A DNA stretch of 64,000 nt from Rostratula benghalensis (taxonomy: Eukaryota > Chordata > Aves > Charadriiformes > Rostratulidae), in assembly GCA_013399305.1 (NCBI GenBank), contig VXAI01000067.1:310001-374000 (forward strand), given 5' to 3'. The notes beneath the pieces were generated by a model, which was not told where the DNA came from, ran no database searches, and was given only the letters and a program-made list of their open reading frames with translations. Of this stretch, positions 52,085-64,000 are shown in pieces. Position 1 is the first letter of the stretch; each line of letters starts with the position of its first letter. Position numbers and translations under genes: made by a program.

Positions 52085-55000
52085 GTGAGGAAAACACCGG
52101 CCACGGCCGGTGGGGAGCAGAGCAAGGCCTCGGGGGGTTTCTCGGTTCACTGTGAGGGGGCTCTTCTTGAGCCGGTCGTTTGGCTGAGGTGGCAAGGAGG
52201 CCTTTCCCTGCTTTGAGGCTCCCCCGGTGGCAGGCTGGAGTCGAGGGACACTTTTTACTTACATCCTCCCCTCTAAAGGTGAATTCGGGGATAGAAAAAG
52301 TTGATGCAAACTAGATGAGAGGAAAAGGCATCCAAATAATTTGCATTGTGTTTTGTGTTCATGTACAAGATGTGGACATTGAGCTCTGATACTGTGTTAG
52401 CTATTTGATAAGAGTAATGAAGACCTAGAAATAAAATAGCCCTCGATCATGAACAAAAGAATAAATTCACAGTTGTGTTCACGCAAATGTCCAACTTAGA
52501 AATAAACAAGGTAACGTGGAATTCACTTGTTGCAGCTGGACAGTGACTTAAGGCACATAAAGGTGGTTGCAGTCTACATAAAACTGTTGTCAGGTGTGAG
52601 CTCAAAGAAATACATGAACACGTGTAGACAAAGCATATTCCTTTTCTGCAGAAGAGACTTTGACATATTAGTATGTTTAAATGGAGAGCTGCATTGTGTT
52701 CAATACAGAGCAGAGACCTTATTCCATGCCCATCTTTTATATATGTTTGTATGTATGTGCATACATACATTACGAATGACTGACCACATAGAAGTAAAAA
52801 GCTACTCTTCAGCTGTCTAGAGTTAAAAGAAATTGTACAAACTGTCTCAGCTCAGAAAATTGAACTCATTCATCTATTCTGTGTAACTGAAGTATTTAGT
52901 ATACCCTAAACTTTAGAAGTTCAGTTTAGGAATTAAATTTCCTCCATATGTGATAAATTTCTGCCCCACAGATAATAAATTATGTGCAATCTCTGAATTT
53001 TCAAAATTAATCTGTATTTGAGTTACTAGCATACATAGGAAAAGCTATTGTGTAGCTCAGGAAATGTATTTTTTCTTCTTATAACAGAATTGCCTCAAAT
53101 TTTCTAAGCAAGTCTTCAGCTCTGAGGAAAAAAAAGTAAAAGAAACAAATGAGCATTATTAATAAAAATGTACTATATGCTTGATTTTACTAGTGATTAC
53201 TGGACATCAGGAGAGAAAAGAAGTCTGCGTCTTTTCTGTTGGACCTTCATTCTCTCTGTCCTTATTAAATTTCATCCTTTATTTTCTTGCTGCTCCATGC
53301 AGAAGAAAATGCTGTCTCATCAGAACTTACCATCACATGATGTGCTGTCTGTATACTGGAACAGATAAGTTTCTGAAAAGAAACATGCTGGATTCATTAA
53401 TACAGTCATTAAAGTTACTTATACCTACAATAAAATATGAATTTCAAAGGTTATTGGAGGTTATTTATCTCAGTGAAAGTGGTGCTGAGGATTCGTTTTA
53501 AATCCCGTGGATTCAGATAGAAGTGCCTGTGAGCTAGAAGGCTTTTAGTCTGGATTCCTAAAGAAACAAGGTGTATACAATTGCATCAGTTGCCTGGTCA
53601 TCTTCGCTTGAAACCATTATCCAATTATCCAGCTTAGGGGACTAAAAGTCTCAGGGACAGCTACATTCTTTTGATCTTGGTTGAAACTGGGAGCAGGTAG
53701 AGGACAAAGGCCTGCATTGCTGCTTCAATAAGAGAAATGCAAACAGGGCTTGATCATGCAGGAAGTTTGCCTACTCATTGCACATGACTGAAATCATGTC
53801 CAGGCTTCAGTAGTACCACTATTTGCTAAGTGACTCTTCGTTCTGCTTTTCAGTGTTTCTTTTCTCTCCTCTTAAGAACTGAAGGAAGCTGTTGAAGAAA
53901 TACTGCCATTCTTGAAGAAAGAAAATGTTAAAGTTTATTACTTAAGCAAGACATCTGCTACAGAAGGAGTTGAGAGCTTTCTTGATAAAGTAGATGCTGC
54001 TTCAGATGATCCTACTCCATTGTCTTGGAGATCAGATGTAACCTTTAAAACTCCTGCCATGTACATTTATACTTCTGGTACTACAGGTAACGTAAATTCA
54101 CACAAACTATATAGAAGGCCACACATTCCTCCTGACATTGTGATTGTTTAGTAAGGAAAAAAAATCTGTTATTTCACATTAATTCCTACTCTCATTCATT
54201 TCCCTCTCGGGAAACAAAATTTGGCGCCTCTATATAAAACCAAAAAGCATATAGAATATAGGCTGACTTTAAATTCTAAATTGGGGGGGAGAAACAGAAG
54301 TAAAAGCCCATAAAAGCACACAGGTTTTATTTCAGTAAGATCACTAGACATCTACTGTATCTTATCCTGGGAGATGCAGCTGGCCTAGGCATGTGTCTTG
54401 GCATCCAGCTTATAATTGGTGCCTTTGGATCATGAACTCTGCTGGGCATTAAGTCTTTGGGTGTCAGAGTACCAAAAATAGCAAGGGCTGCACAAAATAC
54501 AGCTAGTCATGGCCTCTGTGCAAAACTGCTGCTGGTATAGGAGCTGCAACCTGCCCTATGTAAAGGCATCTGGCATTAAGAGCACAGCATAGCAGAAATT
54601 AGGTGACAAGGATGAAGACAATGCCTGAAGGCACTCAGACCTGTAGCTTCATTAGGAAGAGCAGGGTATGCTTCCACACTAACTCATTCTTTGAGCTCCT
54701 TAGGGTAGGTACTCCCCGGGAAGGGAAGGGAAGAGATATGAATTTTAATCCTATTTAGGCTGCAGAAGGCAAATAACTCAGGTGTCCTTCGTCATTGTTA
54801 AGAACGCTCAATACTTCTGTTCTTGCAAAATCAGCAAGCTCTAACATCAAGATATTTCCTAGTATGAATTCCAGTTTCACCTAGGATGGATTCAGAACTG
54901 CAAGGAGATACAAATTCCAGGAGAGATGCAAGACCTGAGATTATCTCAGCATTTTGATTCCCTTTGCTTAGCATGCTAGATTTTTCGAATCCTATTTCCT

Positions 55001-58000
55001 CATTCTTTAGGTACTTGTTATTCTTAGGTACCATAGTTCTGGGAATCTGAGCACTTACAAGAGGTAATTACCTAAAAGCTACACGTGGGAAGACCTATCC
55101 TCACTAATACTAAATTCCAGCGTGTTGTGTAGACGGAAGCTGCTATACCTCCCTGAAGTCTGGGACTATCACTTGCAAGAGGGAATGAGAGAAAAATCTT
55201 TTCTTAAGACCTTGTGAAACCAACTGGTCTTACTGTGTTTATTGTTCAAGTGAAGTTATGCACATTTTTGCTTTCAACAGGTCTTCCCAAGGCTGCAGTG
55301 ATTAACCATGAGCGCATAATGCTAGCTTGTGGTTTGTTTGATGCTGGCAACGTTACCTCGGAAGATACTGTATATACTGCTCTACCGCTCTATCATAGCT
55401 CTGCCCTCCTCGTTGGAGTCCATGGATGTATTATGAAAGGTACTGTGCTCTTGATGAGTATGAATGAATGTGTTCCTGTGCAGAATTCATGCACAGATAT
55501 GACTGCAGATATAGTAGGCCTTTCCCTTAGCTACCAAATTTTGAGCTGAAATACTTGGTTGTACATGTCTGTTACCAGCAGCTCTGTAAATCTAGAGCCC
55601 CAGCCAGTCTCGTGTCTCTGTCATCTTCACAGGATTTGCACAGATCTTCAACCTGTACAATTTTGTTTCGTCACCTGGACACACAGGATATATCCTATCC
55701 TTCATGACAGCTTTTTCCACAGTTTTAGCATAAATTAGTATCATCCCCAATAATAGCACTTATCTTCTTGATTAATAGAAACAGAGGTTAAAACAATTAT
55801 TCAGTATAGATTGTATTTCAGTATGTTTTAAAGAAGAGTACTTCTCAAAGCTCTAAAACCCTAATTCTACAAATTCTCTACAGTGTTGTTCTAATAAATT
55901 CTGTAGTGTGAGGATATAATAAGAATTCTTCCTTCAGTTACTTGTTTTACTTTTTTTGTACACAGGTGCAACTATTGTTTTGCGTGCCAGATTTTCAGCA
56001 AGCCAGTTTTGGGATGATTGCAGGAAATATAATGTAACAGTAATACAGTATATTGGGGAAGTGCTTCGGTATCTATGCAGTGTGCCACAGGTAACATTAA
56101 CTGCCTTTTGTCTTTGGCTAATTAAATTATTGGGAGTACTGGTTATATTATGCTTAAAATCTAACCATAAAAGGAGGGGGGGATGGGGACACCAACAGAA
56201 ACCTTCTGTAATGAGGTCTGTAATCTCATTGCATACTAACATCAACTTTTTTCAAGGAGGGGAAAAAAAATGAGCTTTGAGCTTGAATTAATCATTCTTT
56301 TGATTAGTGGAATAGTGAAATAATTGCAATCCATTAACTGAGATTCTGTTGAAATGGACCGAGAATACAATCACTCCATATGGAAAGCAAAAATGAGGAG
56401 TTTGCTAGGAACCAGCTGAACTGTGCCATTTCATATTTGGGCAGTATGAGTTTTAAGGGTTTTGTAGCTAAAATGTCCTGGCCCAAGATCGTTAGGTGGT
56501 CCTCAGGGGAAAGTGTTAATTAATTATTTAAAGAGTGCCCCCTGTGAAGATGCACTTAATGCATTATCCTCATAGGTTACCTATTTGTGACACTTCTCTG
56601 ATGAGACCCCTGCAATCATATTAATTCATCCTTAATTTTATAAACCTGTTTGCATAAAATTACTTTCACAGAGCTAGGCCTAGTGAACAGCAATTAGGAT
56701 TTAGTAAGAACAAAGGCGGTATCAATCAGTCTCCCTAGCACCATTAGATAACAATAAGCCAGAACAGTCAGTCAAGGCTACAGTTTCTTTTTAATTTATG
56801 TATGTGTACAAAATATGAAATGCACAGAGATGTCATTCTGATATCAGTTACAGAGACATGAAATAACTTAACTGAAAATTAGTAGAATTCCTCAGGAACT
56901 GGGTGTCTAAGGAGGATTCTGCTATGGTTTGTACTATATCTTCATGAGTTGCTAGCCCAAAATGAGCCATTAATAAAATGAAGTTTTACAATAATCAGAA
57001 GGTTTGGCCTCTGGATTAGGCCAGTAGTCTTAATCAAAAAGTGTGGGTGGAGGAGGTTTAAAATGAGTTAAAGAAACCAGGCACTTGAAATATATAATTA
57101 AGGGTGGTGATAAGTTACACGTCATTTCTGCAGTTCATGGAAAATCCCAATTAGCAAAGCACTTGTAATTAACTGGTATGAATAAAATAACGGGAAAAGT
57201 GAAAGAAACCTAGATTAACTCCTTTCAAGCAGTATGTTATTTAGGAAAATAAGCTTAAAGAGCAAGATAGGGTTTTTTTTTTAGAATTGTGCTTCTTGGT
57301 AGCATGCAGGTGCACACAAATATATCACATGGCATATGCTGTAAATGCCTGAATTCAGCCAGTACCTCAAAGACATGTAGAGTTGCCAGCCAAGTATAAA
57401 TTAGCTGCCAAATACGATTAATTCGGTAATGTTAGCCACACAGAGACATTTAGGTTAACCATTAAAGTGACCTGTTAATCTCATTACTCATTATTGGTGG
57501 CTGCTCAGATTTTAAGACACACACAGATAGATTAGCTTTCATTATTTAATACAAGGATTTTTGTTTAACTTAGTATGTAGAATTCAACACCAGTGGAGAA
57601 AACACTTTTACATAAGTAAGGTTTACAAGCTTAGTATCTGACCCCACATACCTATACGCATGCTACTTTGAATGTACAAGTCTCCCAGAAAGATAAGATT
57701 AACATTTCAAGAATGCAAGAACTTGACCAAATCGATGTTGTTACTTAAACTGTTGTGGTGCCAAGAAGGCTTGGCCTGTTACTGCAGATATAAGAGACAT
57801 GGTCTTTTCCATGAGAAATTTGCAGCGTAACCAAGATCCACATCGATGTAAGGTATCATCTGTCCTAATGAATACCATTTAATTATCAAACTTCCTTATT
57901 GTGCTAATAACTTTTATTTATGCTAACATTTCTTTGCTTTACATATCCACAGGAGAAAAAACCTCCCACGTGTCGCAGTTTTCTTTCTGATTGTATTGCT

Positions 58001-61000
58001 AGCTGACTTATGTAGTTATTTCAGAACAAGTGAACAGTCAAGGTATTATAGAAATCATCTTAAGGGTGAATCATTACATCCCTTCTTCCTCCTTTCAATA
58101 ACTGTGACTAATTAATGGCCAAATCACAGATTTTCTTTATCTACCTAAGCAAATTGGGAAGGTAGATCGAAAATACAGACTTCAAAACAAGAAAAGATGA
58201 GGGACATTGTGGAGCCAAGCAGCATCTTGTCCCCAGTCAGTCATTTCAAAATAAAGGTGTAAGCTCAGATGTATAAGCTCCCTATCAACTGGAGTCTCCC
58301 ATGAGAGACTAAGGTAGTGTGTATGGTGCTGCAGAGCATCATCTACAACAAAGACTTTACAAAAAGAGAGCAGCAAGTCATTTAGACACTACACATAGTT
58401 TCAGCAGATTTCACTGTTCTATTTCAAGCTTGGTTCTGTTCTAACATATTAATGGCAGATCTCTCAATATCACAGGACTATATATTAATGTATTTCTTCC
58501 TTAGATTTAAAATCCTTCAAACATTTGCTGAATTCAGGTTAAGTAACACTCTTGTGCAGATAGTGACCACAAAGTTTACAAACAAAATAGTTTAATGTGG
58601 GGCCTGAGTTTCGTTCTGGCGTTCTGTGCAGAATTATTTGTTCCTGTCTTCATCCAAATCAATTTAACTGTTAACTAGAGTTATGTACCTGGCCTAACTT
58701 CCTCAGTAATTTCATTTCTTTTTCCACATCAAAATCATGAGCTTAACTGTAATAATGTTTGCACACATTTTGTGTCAGAATATGCTCAATACTTTTAGAC
58801 TAAAGTTTCCTTCAGAGTTTTCCAGAACTAGAAACTTTTCACTCAGCAGAAATGTGCATTCATGACTGTTTCTTGTCTCTAGAGAAACAATGATCGGGAT
58901 CACAAAGTCAGACTTGCCATAGGAAACGGAATAAGGGCTGACGTTTGGAGGGAATTTATCCGAAGATTTGGAAATATTAGTATTTTGGAGTTTTATGCAT
59001 CAACTGAAGGAAACATTTCTTTTGTTAATTACACTGGGAAAATTGGTGCAGTTGGAAGAGTAAACTGCCTGCAGAAGGTGAGAACAACAACCAAACTTGG
59101 CATTTTGCCCTTCTTGGTGAAGTCTGGTATATTGCCAAGGGCCTAGACTAAGCCATTTGAGAAGTTGGGAAGAACCCAGGGCTGAGTTACGGATTTGTTT
59201 AGGGAGAAAATTCTCCTCAAGTAAAGCAAATAGCTGCCACTGCTAGACAGCACTGGTATCTCTTGCTAGTTCAGGCAAAAGTACATTTAGACATGGCACA
59301 TCCAGTTGAAATGTGGCTCCTGTTAAACAGAAAGCTGACTATGCAGTGGAATTCTGAAAATACTTTTCAAAGATTGAATATCAATTTGTGTATACCTTTT
59401 GCAAATTTTCACTAGAAAATCTTACGCTATGAATTAATTAAATATGACGTAGAGGAAGATGAACCAGTCCGAGATGAAAATGGATACTGCATAAGAGTTC
59501 CTAAAGGTAAAAACTTAACTTTAAAAATTTCAGAAAGGTTATTTACGTCTTAAAATTACATCCTTTTGCATTGCTTCTATCTGGAAAGATGCTAAGAATT
59601 GCCATTGAGTAAGCCAGCTTTTTAAATACAACTTAGAAAATATGTAACACTTCACATGCCATTGTGATACAGCTTAACAGAAAGGTAAAGGTCAGTGGGG
59701 AACGCACCATCCACATACTTATATTTTAATAACTTTTATAATTCTAATGGACAGGCTACCATTTTTGAGCACAGATCTTGACTTTCAGTAGGAGCTATTT
59801 AGTTCTTTTCAGACTTTGTTTTTAACATGACACTAAAGAAACATTTGCAAAATGGAAAGCAGTTCACTTTTCCAGCAGTGGTGCAAACATTGCCATCGGC
59901 AATAGAGAAAGCACACATGAAAATACTTATTTTATAATATATCTTAATATCAGGTTTTGTAAGAGGGGTTATATATTGGCACAGGCAAACCTATTTAAAC
60001 CATGTACTTGTGGTACTTCTTGATTTTGTTGCATTGTTACATGTGAAGTCATTAGTGTGAGTGAGGCCAGAAATGCTTACCCTCTGTGTGCGTAAGAGAG
60101 CAGGTGGCTGGGTCACCAACTGTGTTCAGTTCTCATTGCCAAGGAAGATACCAGTTACATTAAGAGCGTTTGCCCCTAGGTGTACTCTCCTATGTCAACT
60201 CGCCCTGCACAGTCTCTTGAGGAGGGCTGTGCATGCATATATTCCAGATTTATATAAATGCACCCAATGTTTACGTTGCTGAACTGCAGAGACATGAAAA
60301 AACACCTGCAATGTAAGAGAGAAACCCATGAAAAAAACTGTAAAATCCCAGGTTTGATGGGGACAGACTATCATTTATTTCGTATAGAGATGGAGATTCA
60401 CTCCAGTAATTTCCATGCAAAGAGATATATAACGTGGGGCTGAGTTTCAATTTACATAAACATGTAGGTGCTCCTGTTCCCTTCATAAATTACTCCAGCT
60501 CTAGCACACAAAAGAATAAAGAACATACTGAGCAATGTTTTGGTATGGTTTGCATTCAAAGTGAACAAGCTGAACCCCCAGTATTTGGTTCCTAAATCCA
60601 ACTGAATCTTTTGGTTAAGGGTAAGTCTGCCCCACACCAGTTGACTTAACACAGAAGTAGCCCATAACAAAGATCACCTTCCTAGGATGTGCATGATGCC
60701 ACATGCAGGTTAGCTGTGTAGGCACAGCTCCTATAAGTCAGGTGTTTCAAACTGAGCTTTATGAAGCTGTCTAGAGAAACCAGGCAATGACTTTCCACTT
60801 ACCAGACAAGACCTCAGAGATTCTCTTCTCCTGCACTTTTACCAGCAAGTGATAAATTGTACCATCTATTGGCATTTTTGGGGGTTAGTGAATTGAGAGA
60901 GCAAGGTGAAAAATCAATCTGTACCTCCACAACTGATTTTAAATTATAATTATGAGAAAATTCTCAAATTACTCTATAACAGCTGCAAACTTCGCTGATG

Positions 61001-64000
61001 TAATGAAAATCAGGGGTTCTTTTGGCATTTTACACTGTGCTTTTTAAAGAAATGTTTTTCCTCTTCATAGGTAAACCTGGACTACTGATCTGCAAAATCA
61101 GCCAATATGCCCCATTTAGTGGCTATGCAGGAGCAAAACAGCAAACAGAGAAAAAGCAATTACGAGATGTCTTCCAAAAGGGGGATTTATATTTTAATAG
61201 CGGTGACCTTTTAGTGATCGATGATGATAACTTCATTTATTTCCATGATCGAACTGGAGACACATTTCGGTTAGTTTACTTATTTAAATACTTGTCACAA
61301 GATAAAATTCTGACTCATTCTCAGATTTGAATTCATATCCAGTATTTGCTACTGACTGACAAAGAGGGATTTATCTAACTTCAGTCAGAAAAAGAGAGGA
61401 CTCGGAGTCCCCTCCATAGCTGTGTTCACAGTTGCATACAGAGCCTACAAGAGGTTCAGTTTAGGGTGATGAAGTGCTATTTTGAATAGTCAGAAAGCAG
61501 TCACATTCCTAGAACAAAAACACTGTGGTTTCACATTTGCTGTAGTTCTAGAACTCAGAAAGTTTAGAGCCTGTGATGAAATCTAAGGTAAGTAATATTT
61601 GGGGGGGCTTGTTTCGTTACAGCTATTTTAAGCATGAATAAATTAGGTGTTAAATTCTTCCGAGATTTGCATAAACTGGAATGCATTGTTGAATTTCGCA
61701 ATGTTTATGTCTACTTTTGATAACGAGTTCCTTGTTCTAGTGCAAAAGGGCTTTCTGATCTCAAGCTCAGTGCTCAGCCTGTTGTTAAGTGAGACATTAA
61801 AACACTGGAGGTCGCTATGTGTAATACACATAGAAATAATTAATTCTATTGACTGCTTCTTTTCCAGGTGGAAAGGGGAAAATGTTTCTACAACGGAAGT
61901 TGCAGATACTTTAGGTCTGATTGACTGCGTTCAAGAAGTTATTGTTTATGGAGTATCTGTTCCAGGTATGAGTGAAATGTTTCAACAAATTAATTTTTTG
62001 ATACACAAACAAAATATCAGCATACTAAACTGCAGAGTATAGGTAGCCCTACTTCAACTTATATTTTGTAAGCAACATCTGATACATTACATCATTTAAA
62101 TATTTGCAGTATTAATTAGCTAAAAAAAACATAGCCAAATCTTAAATTAATGTAGTGTGCCAAGAAGACTAACATGAAAATGGAAAAACATTTGAGAACA
62201 AGTATCTTAGACATAAACATTCTTGTATCTTTTTACAGGAATATAGCTCTGCAATTAACTCTAGAATGGGACAAACAAAATAGACTTTCATTTCTTAAGT
62301 GACTTTTGCTATTCTAAAACTTCATTTCTCCCTTTTTCACCTTTCTTTAACAATCTGAAGGAATGCAAGAAGTTCTGACATGTTTACTGCCTTTTTTTTC
62401 TACTCAAAAAATCCATGAAATCTTTGAACTTTCATAAACTCTTTAAGTGCCTATGGCAGGGTTTCTTTTCAGAAAAAATTGAGAGGTGCTACTGTTAAAG
62501 GCAAATATATATTGGGAGATAAAAGAGGGAACAGTTACAGCTTTACTCTACTTTCTTGTATGCTGTATTTTGGAGGTACCTTCCTATCCACGTTTCTCAC
62601 CCCAAATCCACAGGACTCCCATCTAGCTTGTCACTGCATTTGCATTGTGATGGACAGTCGAAGTGGAACCCATCCTTAGACTGTAATGTAGGGATCTGAA
62701 ATCAGACACACAAGGTTAGATTTGATTGAAATTCTGGGTATTGCATTGCCCAAGTGGTTTGGATTAGTCTAAGGACAAGGAGGAATTTTGGAGCTCCTGT
62801 TAACTAAGTCAATAGATATTAACAGGTAATTATTAACTCACTAACTATTAATTCAGAGATACCACCTTTTCCAGACAGGTTTCTATACTATATCATAACA
62901 TGGGTCACACTAATGACAATTCAGTATTTTGGAATGGAAAGGCATGTTAGAGATGCCACTCTTCCTACATCCACCACTTCCTTCCAGTATTTATTCAAAA
63001 TGTGAGAGGTTCTGCTAGTGCAATGATCCACTTGCTGTTTCCTCTGCTAAAAGTGGAAGCCACGAGAACAGAAACGCCCTCTGTTTCTGAGGCTAGAACA
63101 ACAAGGTTGTTTATAAACCAAGATGATCTATTAGAATAGTGAATTTAATTCAAATAAACATTTTATTAATCATGTATGTCTCTGCTACACCTATTGATGT
63201 AAAATTAAAGCCTCTGTCTTCAAATCACTCTGTTTTCAACTGCTTTGCAGTAGGGATAAACACACAGCAGCTCTAAAAGACATTTCAAAAGAAAGGTAAC
63301 AACATAAACGGTCTAGAGTTCTTTGTGTATTTCTCAGATTACACTCTAGGAGATGAGGAAGATATGCTATTATTCTCAATGCTCTTGTAAAACCACAAAG
63401 AAGAGGTGTTAACACCTAATCATGGAACAACTTTATGAAAAAATAAATACTGTTCAAACTGGTTCTCACCTTACATTTGTGTAAGTACTGGGTGGATTGT
63501 TTCTTTTATTTTTTTCTGTTTTACATGGCACAGAAATACTTGTACTGTAGTAATGTACCTGGGGGTGATAGTATATGTCACCTGAGAACTCATTATTTCA
63601 ACACTGCAGATGCAGAATGAAAGAGTGTCAGGTATTATCACTATCATCAGTACACAGTGTTGAAGGCAAACAGAAACAAGACTCAAAAGAAACTAAAGAA
63701 CAACTAATCTGAAATTAGCAGATGCTTGTGTTCTGCTTTTCTTTAAGCATTAGATGCTATTTTCATTTTCACTTCCTTCTGTACACAAATCTATGAAGAT
63801 ATTCATATGGTTCTATTGTAGAACTTCAATTAAGAAAATTATCTTCTTGCATTACCTGTAGTCCCAGAAAACAGAAGGAACACCAATAGGGTAGTATTTA
63901 AATGGTGCCCCCACCCCTCAGCCACTAAAAGGGGAGGGAAGAAGCCCTTTTGGTTTGTGAACAAGTAAAAAAATCTGATGTACTTAGATTTTTGCAGCAC
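51607..64000 (+). CDS. SLC27A2: Very long-chain acyl-CoA synthetase / fatty acid transport protein 2, 3'-truncated by the window edge
   Basis: The enzyme joins very long-chain and branched fatty acids, and free bile acids, to CoA using ATP, in ER and peroxisome membranes of liver and kidney, and promotes fatty acid uptake. Eight exons (51607-52084, 53877-54086, 55281-55439, 55966-56090, 58883-59077, 59416-59506, 61071-61269, 61868-61965) join in frame to 518 residues plus one base; human SLC27A2 has 620, so about 100 C-terminal residues lie beyond 64000. Features: N-terminal hydrophobic segment (about residues 5-20), AMP-binding P-loop [12 protein letters not shown] at 222-233, adenylate-motif glutamate in ASTEGN (Glu366), SGDL (Asp465) and the FATP signature GDTFRWKGENV around 482-492. 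SLC27A2 is preferred over its paralogue SLC27A6 because segments such as PYFFQD, TPHKP and [20 protein letters not shown] match FATP2 more closely. All eight exon frames are intact. Confidence 0.96.
52085..53876 (+). other. SLC27A2 intron 1
   Basis: A 1.8-kb intron, GC-rich for the first 150 bp then AT-rich. A nearly palindromic GTATGTATGTGCATACATAC lies at 52749-52768. No other coding or interspersed element was recognised. Confidence 0.75.
53877..54086 (+). CDS. SLC27A2: SLC27A2 coding exon 2 (residues 160-229, plus one base)
   Basis: Acceptor TCCTCTTAAG, then [20 protein letters not shown] through MYIYTSGTT, donor ACAG|GTAACG in phase 1. The ATP-binding P-loop is split by this intron between TSGTT and G. 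Confidence 0.96.
54087..55280 (+). other. SLC27A2 intron 2
   Basis: A 1.2-kb intron between P-loop halves. No recognisable repeat or coding exon was seen. Confidence 0.75.
55281..55439 (+). CDS. SLC27A2: SLC27A2 coding exon 3 (residues 230-282, plus one base)
   Basis: Acceptor TTTCAACAG, then [20 protein letters not shown] through [11 protein letters not shown], donor AAAG|GTACTG in phase 1. It completes the P-loop (GLPKAA) and carries the conserved [10 protein letters not shown] stretch. Confidence 0.96.
55440..55965 (+). other. SLC27A2 intron 3
   Basis: A 526-bp intron ending in a strong T-rich tract. Nothing else was seen. Confidence 0.75.
55966..56090 (+). CDS. SLC27A2: SLC27A2 coding exon 4 (residues 283-324)
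   Basis: Acceptor GTACACAG, then [20 protein letters not shown] through [14 protein letters not shown], donor CAG|GTAACA in phase 0. Nearly identical to mammalian FATP2 over [20 protein letters not shown]. Confidence 0.97.
56091..58882 (+). other. SLC27A2 intron 4
   Basis: At 2.8 kb, the longest complete intron of the gene in this window. It is unique AT-rich sequence with many TTAAT/ATTAA motifs (56515-56780 and 57400-57560), including an HNF1-like site. It could hold enhancers, but nothing in the sequence proves it. Confidence 0.7.
57453..57467 (+). promoter_or_regulatory. HNF1-like motif in SLC27A2 intron 4
   Basis: GGTTAACCATTAAAG matches the HNF1 palindrome GGTTAATNATTAACC at 12 of the 14 fixed positions. 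It is followed within 10 bp by an AGTGACCTGTTAATC stretch containing nuclear-receptor-like and HNF1 half sites. HNF1 drives liver and kidney genes, which fits SLC27A2. A match of this strength also occurs by chance. Confidence 0.3.
58883..59077 (+). CDS. SLC27A2: SLC27A2 coding exon 5 (residues 325-389)
   Basis: Acceptor TCTCTAG (58876-58882), then [20 protein letters not shown] through GRVNCLQK, donor AAG|GTGAGA; 65 codons in phase 0. The next AG two bases on would shift the frame to an early stop, which fixes the acceptor. Contains ASTEGN with the conserved glutamate. Confidence 0.96.
59078..59415 (+). other. SLC27A2 intron 5
   Basis: A 338-bp intron with no recognisable element. Confidence 0.75.
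59416..59506 (+). CDS. SLC27A2: SLC27A2 coding exon 6 (residues 390-419, plus one base)
   Basis: Acceptor TTTCACTAG, then [20 protein letters not shown] and [10 protein letters not shown], donor AAAG|GTAAAA in phase 1. Confidence 0.96.
59507..61070 (+). other. SLC27A2 intron 6
   Basis: A 1.56-kb intron of unique sequence. No coding exon or repeat was recognised. Confidence 0.75.
61071..61269 (+). CDS. SLC27A2: SLC27A2 coding exon 7 (residues 420-485, plus two bases)
   Basis: Acceptor CTCTTCATAG, then [20 protein letters not shown] through FHDRTGDTF, donor TTTCG|GTTAGT in phase 2. Holds SGDL with the conserved ATP-binding aspartate and most of the FATP signature. Confidence 0.96.
61270..61867 (+). 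other. SLC27A2 intron 7
   Basis: A 598-bp intron with no recognisable element. Confidence 0.75.
61868..61965 (+). CDS. SLC27A2: SLC27A2 coding exon 8 (residues 486-518, plus one base)
   Basis: Acceptor TTTTCCAG, then (R)[20 protein letters not shown] through VYGVSVP, donor CCAG|GTATGA in phase 1. The family continues with about 100 more residues, for which no match was found up to 64000. Confidence 0.96.
61966..64000 (+). other. SLC27A2 intron 8, 5' part
   Basis: At least 2.0 kb of intron running to the window end. No match to the expected FATP2 continuation (an EGRIGMAS-like motif) was found, so the next exon lies outside. Confidence 0.7.

Larger units (their letters stand above)
51050..52145. 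promoter_or_regulatory. CpG island over SLC27A2 promoter and exon 1
   Basis: A stretch of about 1.1 kb with very high GC and dense CpG, beginning near 51050 and fading after exon 1. No TATA box was found close to the start codon, so initiation is probably dispersed within the island, inside or just upstream of the tandem repeat. Confidence 0.75.

Overview
The window is vertebrate nuclear DNA, most likely from a bird. The evidence is multi-exon genes with GT..AG introns, CR1-type LINE fragments (about 2 kb in 64 kb), a few eroded MIR-like pieces, short introns and CpG-island promoters. Low repeat content and compact introns favour a bird over a crocodile or turtle, but the species cannot be named from this sequence.

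Two protein-coding genes are certain, and they are arranged head to head. GATM (L-arginine:glycine amidinotransferase, first step of creatine synthesis) lies on the minus strand, coding from 37846 down to 25790. It has nine exons joining to an intact 423-residue protein with all catalytic residues in place. SLC27A2 (very long-chain acyl-CoA synthetase / fatty acid transport protein 2) starts at 51607 on the plus strand. Eight exons (518 residues plus one base) are inside the window, and the C-terminal exons lie beyond 64000.

Layout. 1-24800: no recognisable gene; a CR1 3' tail near 1060, a 1.45-kb antisense CR1 with decayed reverse-transcriptase traces at 18768-20230, MIR-like scraps and simple repeats. 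24820-25789: probable GATM 3' UTR ending at an AATAAA signal. 25790-37912: GATM and its TATA/CCAAT/GC-box promoter in a CpG island. 38100-51090: intergenic, with one possible unannotated minus-strand exon just upstream of GATM. 51050-52140: CpG island with a GC-rich, CA-interrupted tandem repeat running almost to the SLC27A2 start codon. 51607-64000: SLC27A2.

Both genes serve liver and kidney metabolism (creatine precursor synthesis; very long-chain fatty acid and bile acid activation). Their products do not act in one pathway, and a shared regulatory domain would be inference. I found no clearly new biological system. The points most worth a second look are the promoter repeat of SLC27A2, the possible alternative 5' exon of GATM, the divergent ORFs at both CpG islands, the GATM-SLC27A2 adjacency, and a liver/kidney-type HNF1-like motif in SLC27A2 intron 4.
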